Source: Paucibacter sp. Y2R2-4
Lineage (GTDB): Bacteria; Pseudomonadota; Gammaproteobacteria; Burkholderiales; Burkholderiaceae_C
Length of the DNA: 64,000 nucleotides
Reading direction: 5' to 3'
Assembly: GCF_025717535.1 (NCBI RefSeq)
Contig: NZ_JAJIRO010000006.1
Location: 186,001 to 250,000, forward strand
The notes under the pieces were generated by a model, which was not told the DNA's origin, did no database searches, and saw nothing but the letters and a program-made list of their open reading frames with translations. Shown here one piece after another: positions 58,010 to 64,000 of this stretch (positions are counted from its first letter, which is position 1; each line of letters starts with the position of its first letter). The translations under genes and the position numbers were made by a program.

Positions 58010-58352
58010 TTAAAAAAACACTCCGCGACGCGCACACAGGCGCGGCTCTGCGGAGACAGAAACACTCAAGAACAGTCAAACGGGGAGTTGAAACTGAAGC
58101 GAGCCCAAGTGCGCATTGAAGCGAACTGTTGCGGTCGGGTGCGATATTGACATCGAACCAGCCGCGGGGGCTGCAGATTGAAGACCTTGAAGAAACGGTC
58201 TTGTGCGTATCTATGCGGCTAATGTAACACAGAAGCGGAGCGTCTGTGCGGTTTCGATGTGCCAAAGCAAAGGGCGGTCCTTGTTCTGCGGCAGAAAGGA
58301 GTGCTAGCCACTGCGGAGATACTGAAGGTCATTCAAAAAAAGGGGCTCTCCA
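58010..58352. other. Cold-shock leader and promoter region; 5' region of the hydrolase gene
   Basis: On the minus strand, a -10-like TACATT near 58217-58222 would give a leader of about 220 nt for the cold-shock gene. Plus-strand promoter elements for the gene at 58353 also lie here. No gene is supported. Confidence 0.5.
58012..58055 (-). promoter_or_regulatory. Attenuator-like hairpin in the cold-shock leader
   Basis: CTCCGC (58021-58026) pairs with GCGGAG (58050-58055) and CGCGC (58029-58033) with GCGCG (58040-58044). On the minus strand the stem is followed by TGTTTTTTTAA. It lies 23 nt before the start codon of the cold-shock gene and after the only plausible promoter. Confidence 0.65.
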
Positions 58353-59201
58353 ATGAAGATCGATATCGGTGGCGGCGTGCGTTTGTTTGTCGATGTAGAA
58401 GGCCCGGGCCTGGTGCCCGATGGGGCCGGCATGCGCGAGAAGCCAACCCTGATCTGCATGCACGGCGGCCCTGGTTTTGACCACAGTGCGTTCAAACCGG
58501 GCTTTTCGGTGCTGGCCGATATTGCGCAAATCGTCTACTACGATCATCGCGGCCATGGTCGCAGTGATGCGAGGCCTTCGTCCGAGTGGAACCTCGACAC
58601 CTGGGCTGATGATGTGGTGCGCCTGTGTGACGCGCTGGGTATCAGCAAGCCCATCGTGCTCGGCCAGTCATTTGGTGGCTTTGTGGCGCAGCGTTATATC
58701 GAGCGGCATCCCGAGCATGCGGCCAAGGTGATTCTGTCCAGCACTTCGCCGCATATGGCGATGGAGCGAAAACTGGCTATGTTTGAGAAGCGCGGCGGGC
58801 CTGAGGCACGTGAAGCTGCCTTGCGTTTTTGGTCCGACCCGACGCCGGAACACTGGGCGGCGTACTGGACCTCTTGCCGACACCTCTACAACACCCGTCC
58901 GCCGCTCGATCCGCAGGCGGGTTCGCGCACCCTGATCCGCGAAGAGATCCTTTTGCACTTCGTGGCGGGCGAAAAGCAGGGTTTGAATTTGCTGCCGGGA
59001 CTGGCGAGCGCTCAATGCCCGGTATTGGTGATGGCGGGAGAGGATGATCCGGTGTGCCCGCTGCAAGATGCGCAAGAAATGGCTGCGTCCTTGCCGGCGC
59101 AATGGGCCAAGCTGGTGAGCTTCCCCGGTGTGGGGCATGGTGCCTGGCGCGATGACCCGGAAGCCGCGTTTGCGGTGTTGCGCGAGTTCATCTTGGCCTG
59201 A
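58353..59201 (+). CDS. Alpha/beta hydrolase (proline iminopeptidase-like)
   Basis: This 282-residue protein has HGGPG near residues 38-42 (oxyanion hole), YYDHRGHGRSD, nucleophile elbow GQSFGG, the acid in AGEDDPVCP and His in GVGHGAW. HGGPG plus this layout is common to prolyl iminopeptidases and related hydrolases; substrate is unknown. ATG 58353 is preceded by GGGGCTCTCCA. No signal peptide is visible. Confidence 0.85.
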   Translation: MKIDIGGGVRLFVDVEGPGLVPDGAGMREKPTLICMHGGPGFDHSAFKPGFSVLADIAQIVYYDHRGHGRSDARPSSEWNLDTWADDVVRLCDALGISKPIVLGQSFGGFVAQRYIERHPEHAAKVILSSTSPHMAMERKLAMFEKRGGPEAREAALRFWSDPTPEHWAAYWTSCRHLYNTRPPLDPQAGSRTLIREEILLHFVAGEKQGLNLLPGLASAQCPVLVMAGEDDPVCPLQDAQEMAASLPAQWAKLVSFPGVGHGAWRDDPEAAFAVLREFILA

Positions 59202-59241
59202 GGCCTGTGTCGGCGGCATTCGCTGCCGCTGACCTTGCTCG

Positions 59242-59604
59242 TCAGCCGCTGATCAAGGCGGCGAGTTCGCGCTCCACCAAAGTGGCGTCGCCCAGATTCA
59301 TTTCGATCAAGCGGCGCAGATGGGTGATGCTCTCGATGTCGATGCTGCGGCACAAAAAGCCAGCTTGTTCGCCTTGGACATGAGCCAACTCACCCGCCAT
59401 GGCGATGATGGTGCTTTCATCGGCCAACTTGACCTTCAGCAGACAGGGCATGCCCAAGGCCAACTCGGAGGCGCCGGGCAGGCTCAGCAAGGCGCCTTTC
59501 AGCGACAGATCAAGCACTTGAGCATTCAAGTGCTCTTGGGTGGTGATCAGCTCGGCCGCGACTCCGAAGGCAACGCGGGCAAACTGGCGGCGTTCTGTAT
59601 TGAT
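59242..59604 (-). CDS. PilZ-domain protein, apparent non-canonical ATC start
   Basis: Read from ATC at 59602-59604 this gives 120 residues of a complete PilZ domain: NTERRQFARVAFGVAAEL (the c-di-GMP-binding RxxxR), then DLSLKGALL (DxSxxG). No ATG, GTG or TTG lies in frame before the first motif; the first TTG (59529) would remove RxxxR. AGGAG sits six bases upstream of the ATC, exactly where a start codon belongs. Either translation begins at ATC, or an ATG was changed by one base. It is probably the last gene of a minus-strand group including a degenerate GGDEF protein. Confidence 0.78.
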   Translation of the reverse strand: MNTERRQFARVAFGVAAELITTQEHLNAQVLDLSLKGALLSLPGASELALGMPCLLKVKLADESTIIAMAGELAHVQGEQAGFLCRSIDIESITHLRRLIEMNLGDATLVERELAALISG

Positions 59605-59665
59605 GGCAAGCTCCTGATGCTCGAGTTTTGATGCTAGCAGAGCGCGTCGGGGCTGTCAGGCCTTG

Positions 59666-60121
59666 TTAGACCACATTCCCGGCGTATATCGTGCTTTGAT
59701 CGACCGCCTTTTGCAGTCGCACCGGCACCACCGCCTCCAGCCCCATGGACTCCAGTGTGTACCAAGCGGCTCGCAGATAGGCCGCTGTGGCCTCACGAAT
59801 TTCATTGCTGCAATGCGAGGCGGCGCTGGGGTGGACTTGCATGCTGGGCAGCTGGCCCTTGTGTCGCTGGCTCGGGTTGCGGCTTTCCACGGTGGGGGCC
59901 TTGTAACGCAGGGCGATGCGCGCCAGCAGGGTTTGAACTTCGTCGCTTTGTGCGTGATGCGGGCCCAGCAGGCGGGCCAGATCTCCCAGCACCTGCTCGG
60001 CGGCGGCGGCCAACAAGCGGGCGGCATAGTCGCTACCGCCAGCCAGGTAGTGGGCGGCCGCCAAGTCGGCGTATTCCAGGGCCATGGCCAGTTTGGGCAG
60101 ATCGTGCTCTGTGCTGCTCAT
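59666..60121 (-). CDS. Hypothetical helical protein (151 aa)
   Basis: This 151-residue protein is unrecognised. The N-terminal part (LEYADLAAAHYLAGGSDYAARLLAAAAEQVLGDLARLLG) has the look of small HEPN-like helical bundles, but without the RxxxxH motif. The middle is a polar loop with Ser/Pro/His, and the C-terminus is another helix pair. It lies between the degenerate GGDEF gene and the PilZ gene on the same strand. The ATG at 60121 has no strong ribosome site. Confidence 0.6.
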   Translation of the reverse strand: MSSTEHDLPKLAMALEYADLAAAHYLAGGSDYAARLLAAAAEQVLGDLARLLGPHHAQSDEVQTLLARIALRYKAPTVESRNPSQRHKGQLPSMQVHPSAASHCSNEIREATAAYLRAAWYTLESMGLEAVVPVRLQKAVDQSTIYAGNVV

Positions 60122-60230
60122 GTATGGATCGTTTGAATGCGAAAGCGTTTGCTTGTGTTTGGACGGGCCTGGACGGGCGCCAGTTTATGAGGCTGCCGTC
60201 GGTCTCAAGGCTTAGGCTTTGTGCAACAAA

Positions 60231-60908
60231 TCACGCGGTGCCGCTGCGCAGGCAGTTGCCGCCGGATTGTTTGGCCGCAGCCAAACCACTTTCTGCACGC
60301 TCGATCAAGCGGCTGGGTTCGTCGATCGGGCCGCGCCAAGCGCTCAAGCCCATGCTCAGCGTGCCGGATTGATGCGCCGCCCAGGCCGCGCGCACCCGCT
60401 CGCAGACCTTGCGGGCCGAAGGCAAATCGACATCGGGCAAGGCCAGCAAGACGCCGCCACCGCGACCCAGCTGCGCCATCAAATCATCGGGGCGACATTG
60501 CAGTCGCAACAGTGCCGACAAGCTGGCCTGGGTTTGTTCTTGCGCAGACACAGTGCCGAGCGACTCGTTGGCCGCTGCGTCCACGCTCAAGGCGACCAGG
60601 CAAAAGCCACCGGCCAAGCGCTCAGGCTTTTGCAGCCACGCGCTCAAGTGATCTCGCAGCTGATCGCGGCTCAAGACCTCGGGTGCCAGCGACAAAAGAC
60701 TCAGCTGATGAAAGCGCTGGTACTGCCGCAGGGCTGCGGCCGGATCGCCGGCTTGCTCGGAGGCGGCACTGAGGGCCTCATAGCAATGCGCGAGCTGGCC
60801 TTGCTGCTGTGCCGACAGATGCGGCAGCGCTTCGAGCTCGGCGATAGCCAGCTCTAAAGCCTCGCGGCCTTGCGGTGCAGAGGCATTGCTGTCGATTGAA
60901 GCGGTCAT
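60231..60908 (-). CDS. Degenerate GGDEF-domain protein
   Basis: This 225-residue protein has helical TPR-like repeats (about 20-85: ALELAIAELEALPHLSAQQQGQLAHCYEAL). A GGDEF-like fold follows in which the catalytic motif reads GRGGGVLLAL, so cyclase activity should be lost. The late segment LIERAESGLAAAKQSGGN matches the end of GGDEF domains. It may act as a sensor or scaffold. Start ATG 60908 (AAGG four bases upstream) is preferred to ATG 60920. Confidence 0.72.
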   Translation of the reverse strand: MTASIDSNASAPQGREALELAIAELEALPHLSAQQQGQLAHCYEALSAASEQAGDPAAALRQYQRFHQLSLLSLAPEVLSRDQLRDHLSAWLQKPERLAGGFCLVALSVDAAANESLGTVSAQEQTQASLSALLRLQCRPDDLMAQLGRGGGVLLALPDVDLPSARKVCERVRAAWAAHQSGTLSMGLSAWRGPIDEPSRLIERAESGLAAAKQSGGNCLRSGTA

Positions 60909-60987
60909 GTGGCCTTGCATGCCTGGGCAATGATTCAGTGGAGGGCAAAAGTGGGGGCGGCGGAATGCCAGCCCAAAGAATATCGCT

Positions 60988-62427
60988 TTACGGTCTGGTC
61001 AGGGGCGGGCTGTCGCTGGCCATGCTGGGGCCGGCCGGCAGCATCAAGCTGACCCTCAGTCCACCGCCCTCCCGATTGGCCAAGGCAATGCGCCCGCCAT
61101 GCGCCTCGGAGATCTCACGAGCCAGGGCCAGGCCCAGTCCGGTGCCACCGCCTTCGCTGCTGCGCTTGGTCGAGTAAAAGGGCAGCAGGGCCTGGGCCAA
61201 GACGGTGTCGCTCATGCCCGGGCCACGGTCGGCCACCGTCATATGGAGTTCTGAACCTTGCTGCATCAGGCTGAGGCTGACTTCCTCGGCGGGGCCGCCG
61301 GCCTCATGCGCGTTCTTGATCAAATTGATCAGCGCTTGCTCAATCTGCGCTGCATCAAAAAAGCCCGCTTGCTCGGGCGCCTGGCCCCGCAGCTGAAAGG
61401 GGCTGTGTGCCGCGAGATTGGCCAAGAACTCCGGCCAATTCACCAGGCCGCACTGCGGTTGCGGCAGCTTTGCGAAACGGGCGTAGCCGGACAAGAAACT
61501 GTGCAAATGCTTGGCGCGACCGCCAATGCTTTGGAATACCCCTTCCAGACGTTCAATCTGACCTCTCCGAGCCAGTTCTGCGCCGCTGTGCGCCAGCGAG
61601 GAAATCGGCGCCAAGGAGTTGTTCAGCTCATGGCTGATGACGCGAATCACGCGCTTCCAGCTTGCCACTTCCTGGCGCGACAACTCACGCGTCATGCGCC
61701 GCAAGAGCAGCAGCCGATGCGGCTGGCCCTGCAACATCAAGGCGCGTTGCGAGCAATGGAAGTGCTCTTCCTGCCCCACTTCGGTGATGGAGACCAATTG
61801 ATCTTGTCCGCTCTGCAAGGCCTCGCGCAGCACGGTGGGCGCTGTGGTCAGGATCTGCTTCAACTCAGCCCCACTCAGGCTGCGCCCCTCCGCCAGTAAC
61901 TGGCGGGCCGCCAAATTGGCATAGGCCACCAGGCCGTCGCTGCCACACAAAAGCATGGCCACCGGCGTGTTTTGCACCACGCTGTCCAGCAGCAGCTCTC
62001 GCTGTGCCAGATGTTGGCGTTGCTCGCGCAGGGCAAGGCCCAACTCATTGTGCAAGCGCAGCAAGTCGCCCAGCTCACCGTAACGTTGAGAACCCTCGGC
62101 GGCGAGCGAGAGGCTGAAGTCTCCATCGCGGTAGCTCAAGACCGAGCCTTGCAGGGCACGAAGCAATTTGTGCAGTGGCGCCAGCATCAGCTGAGAGAGC
62201 AGCAGCACGAAGGGCAGAAGTAACAAGAGGCTCCAGCCCAGCGCCGTGACGCTCCAGGCTTGAGGTATCAAGTCCGGGCGTCCCAATCCCGTCAAGAGAG
62301 CTGGCAGCGGCCAGACCACCAGGGCCGCATGCATCAGGCCTCCTGCCAAAGCAGCCAAGAGCAGCAGCAGGCTCAGGCGCAGCTGCAAGGACAATTTGAA
62401 TCTGGGGCGCTGGCTTGGTGAACCCAT
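60988..62427 (-). CDS. NtrY-like membrane histidine kinase
   Basis: This 479-residue kinase has two membrane helices (about 15-45 and 65-90), a HAMP-like linker and a PAS domain (about 150-260). The kinase core has H-box VISHELNNSLAPISSLAHS, N-box LINLIKNAHEAGGPAEE, DRGPGMS and GGGTGLGLALAREI. It pairs with the sigma-54-type regulator, whose stop is one base before its ATG at 62427. The signal is unknown. An upstream TTG at 62445 is possible but would overlap the regulator gene. Confidence 0.9.
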   Translation of the reverse strand: MGSPSQRPRFKLSLQLRLSLLLLLAALAGGLMHAALVVWPLPALLTGLGRPDLIPQAWSVTALGWSLLLLLPFVLLLSQLMLAPLHKLLRALQGSVLSYRDGDFSLSLAAEGSQRYGELGDLLRLHNELGLALREQRQHLAQRELLLDSVVQNTPVAMLLCGSDGLVAYANLAARQLLAEGRSLSGAELKQILTTAPTVLREALQSGQDQLVSITEVGQEEHFHCSQRALMLQGQPHRLLLLRRMTRELSRQEVASWKRVIRVISHELNNSLAPISSLAHSGAELARRGQIERLEGVFQSIGGRAKHLHSFLSGYARFAKLPQPQCGLVNWPEFLANLAAHSPFQLRGQAPEQAGFFDAAQIEQALINLIKNAHEAGGPAEEVSLSLMQQGSELHMTVADRGPGMSDTVLAQALLPFYSTKRSSEGGGTGLGLALAREISEAHGGRIALANREGGGLRVSLMLPAGPSMASDSPPLTRP

Positions 62428-62428
62428 C

Positions 62429-63793
62429 TCAAGCCGCAGTGTCAAGGCCGTAACGTTCCATTCGACGGTACAAAGCCTGACGCGATAAGCCTAAATCCTG
62501 GGCGGCCCGGCTGACCACGCCGCTGGCGTTCGCAAGCGCTTTGATGACGGCCTCTCGGCTGGGTTCATCCAAGTTGCGCGTATTGCTGGGCGGAAGCGCG
62601 CTGCTGCTCTCTAGGCCCAGATGGCTGGCCTGAATGGGGCCGCCTGCCGCCAGCAGGCCGGCGCGCGCCATCACGTTCTTCAATTCGCGCACATTGCCCG
62701 GCCAGCTGTGGCTGAGCAGCGCGGCGCGGGCTGCATCACTCAGGCTCGCGGGTTTGGCAGAGCCAGAAGCAGCCAAGAAATGCTCGGCCAGCGGCAAGAT
62801 GTCCTCACGGCGCTGCGCCAGCGCAGCCAAGCGCAGCTCAAACACATTCAGTCGGTAGTACAAGTCCTCGCGGAAACTGCCGGCCGCCACCATGGCTTTC
62901 AAGTCGGCATTGGTGGCGCTGATGATGCGCACCTCGGCTTCGCGGGTGCGGCTGGAGCCGAGCCGCTCGAAGCGGCCGGTTTCCAAGACGCGCAGCAACT
63001 TGACTTGGCCGGCCAAAGGCAGGGTGCCGATCTCGTCGAGGAAGAGGGTGCCACCATCGGCCGCTTCAAAGCGCCCCTCGCGTGCTTTGTGCGCGCCGGT
63101 GAAGGCGCCGCTGTCGGCCCCGAACAACTCGGCTTCAATCAAGTCCGCCGGCAAGGCGCCGCAGTTCAGCGCCACAAACGGACCCTTGCGGCGCGTGGAG
63201 TTGGCGTGCAGCAAGGCCGCCAGCCGCTCTTTGCCGCAGCCGTTCGGACCGCTCACCAAGACCGGCAAGTCGGTGCGAGCCACTTGGGCCGCTAACTCCA
63301 AAGTTGATTGCATGGCCTCGGAGGCAAACACCAAGCCCTGCAGATCAAAGTTGCTTTGCAAAGCTTGGCGGCGGTCCTGGCGCTCTTGGTGGTGGCGGCG
63401 TAGCTGAGCTGCCGACTCGGACAGCTCCAACAGGTTCTCCACGGTCAGCACCAGCTTGGCATCGTCCCAAGGCTTGGCCAGGTAGTCTGCCGCGCCGGCC
63501 TTGACCAGTTCAACCGCTGCCTCCAACCGGGTCCAGGCGGTCAGCAGGATCACCGGCAGATCGCTGTGGCGCGCGCGAATCGCCTTGAACAGCGCCGCGC
63601 CCTCGGCGCCGGAGGTGGTGTCGGCGCTGAAGTTCATGTCCTGGATCACCAGGTCGACGTTGCCGCGCGCCAGCAGGGCCAAGCCTTGCTCGGGCGTGGC
63701 GGCGTAGAGCGGCTCGATGTCATGCAGTGACAGCAGCAGCGAGAGGGCCTCGCCGACGCCGGGGTTGTCATCAATGATCAGAACAGTGCGCAT
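62429..63793 (-). CDS. Sigma-54-dependent response regulator (NtrC family)
   Basis: This 454-residue protein has a receiver domain (VLIIDDNPGVGE; Asp in VIQDMNFS; Lys in DYLAKPWDD). An AAA+ domain follows: Walker A reads SGPNGCGKERLA rather than GESGTGKE, the sigma-54 contact loop GAFTGA is intact, and Walker B is GTLFLDEIGTL. A Fis-type helix-turn-helix ends the protein (AAQDLGLSRQALYRRMERYG). It activates sigma-54 promoters, probably of the adjacent ABC exporter. Start MRTVLIIDD at 63793. Confidence 0.93.
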   Translation of the reverse strand: MRTVLIIDDNPGVGEALSLLLSLHDIEPLYAATPEQGLALLARGNVDLVIQDMNFSADTTSGAEGAALFKAIRARHSDLPVILLTAWTRLEAAVELVKAGAADYLAKPWDDAKLVLTVENLLELSESAAQLRRHHQERQDRRQALQSNFDLQGLVFASEAMQSTLELAAQVARTDLPVLVSGPNGCGKERLAALLHANSTRRKGPFVALNCGALPADLIEAELFGADSGAFTGAHKAREGRFEAADGGTLFLDEIGTLPLAGQVKLLRVLETGRFERLGSSRTREAEVRIISATNADLKAMVAAGSFREDLYYRLNVFELRLAALAQRREDILPLAEHFLAASGSAKPASLSDAARAALLSHSWPGNVRELKNVMARAGLLAAGGPIQASHLGLESSSALPPSNTRNLDEPSREAVIKALANASGVVSRAAQDLGLSRQALYRRMERYGLDTAA

Positions 63794-63811
63794 GGGGCGG
63801 CAGCATAGCAA

Positions 63812-64000
63812 TCAAGCGCCGCGCAGGGCCGCCACCGGCGGCAAAGCGGCGGCACGCCGCGCCGGAGCCAACACGGCCAGTTGGCCCAAGCCCCACAAAA
63901 TGAGTGCTCCCAGCGGCAGGAAGGCCAGCGGCAGCGGCGGCATGGCGTACTGCTTCATCAGGGCCACGCTGATGCCATAGGCCGCGCCCATGCCGAGCAC
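63812..64000 (-). CDS. ABC transporter permease, FtsX/MacB type (N-terminus beyond the right edge)
   Basis: Only the last 62 or so residues are in the window: a membrane helix (LAFLPLGALILWGLGQLAVLAP) and the typical FtsX/MacB ending ARRAAALPPVAALRGA. It lies 18 bp upstream of the sigma-54 regulator on the same strand, so it is probably the operon partner or target of that two-component system. Confidence 0.72.
   Translation of the reverse strand: MLGMGAAYGISVALMKQYAMPPLPLAFLPLGALILWGLGQLAVLAPARRAAALPPVAALRGA

Overview
The window looks like chromosome from a GC-rich betaproteobacterium of the Burkholderiales, most like the Roseateles/Pelomonas/Paucibacter/Rubrivivax group. This is inferred from gene content and base composition, not from a search. 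Pointers are a yqjD-yqjE-yqjK type set, a long DUF349 protein, a diphosphate-type phosphofructokinase, a leucine/isovalerate (liu) cluster, an acrAB-nodT efflux operon and many two-component and c-di-GMP proteins. I see no rRNA, tRNA, CRISPR array, transposase or integrase.

Layout. 1-3.3 kb: a CheW-like coupling protein cut by the left edge, and a soluble chemoreceptor built from five PAS units. 3.5-6.8 kb: copper module (copA-cueR on minus, copZ on plus) driven by two MerR-type promoters. 6.8-10.1 kb: molybdenum hydroxylase of the isoquinoline oxidoreductase type (iorA-iorB) and a small secreted NTF2-like protein. 10.3-13.7 kb: LytS/LytTR two-component pair and a PAT/AmpG-like transporter. 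13.7-15.1 kb: a lower-GC island with integron-cassette-like traits. 15.1-21.4 kb: Oar-like TonB-dependent receptor and a 969-residue DUF349 protein. 21.5-24.7 kb: a predicted nuclease translationally coupled to a helicase-nuclease. 24.7-27.1 kb: papain-like protease fused to a lectin-type propeller, with a chagasin-type inhibitor next to it, and a small membrane protein.

27.1-40.6 kb: a TetR regulator and the liu genes (liuB, liuC, liuD, liuE), with bioA-bioF-bioD-bioB embedded between liuC and liuD. Methylcrotonyl-CoA carboxylase (LiuB/LiuD) needs biotin, so the arrangement makes metabolic sense. Between bioB and liuD lies an acquired-looking hypothetical gene enclosed by two long inverted repeats. 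40.6-43.8 kb: dienelactone-hydrolase-like protein, phosphofructokinase and alanine dehydrogenase. 43.9-47.4 kb: yqjD/yqjE/yqjK-like envelope proteins split by an opposing c-di-GMP phosphodiesterase. 47.4-56.7 kb: YgiQ-type radical SAM protein, then acrR and the acrA-acrB-nodT RND pump with a clear palindromic operator. 56.7-58.4 kb: two inverted copies of a structured element, a small conserved protein and a cold-shock gene with an attenuator-like leader. 58.4-64 kb: an alpha/beta hydrolase, a minus-strand run of PilZ, hypothetical and degenerate GGDEF genes, an NtrY/NtrC-like two-component pair, and the end of an ABC transporter permease.

The items I would look at first are the protease-lectin/inhibitor pair, the nuclease/helicase pair, the inverted-repeat island at 36.35-37.5 kb, the structured inverted pair at 56.85-57.09 kb, the cold-shock leader, the leaderless copA promoter, and the PilZ gene whose start appears to be ATC.
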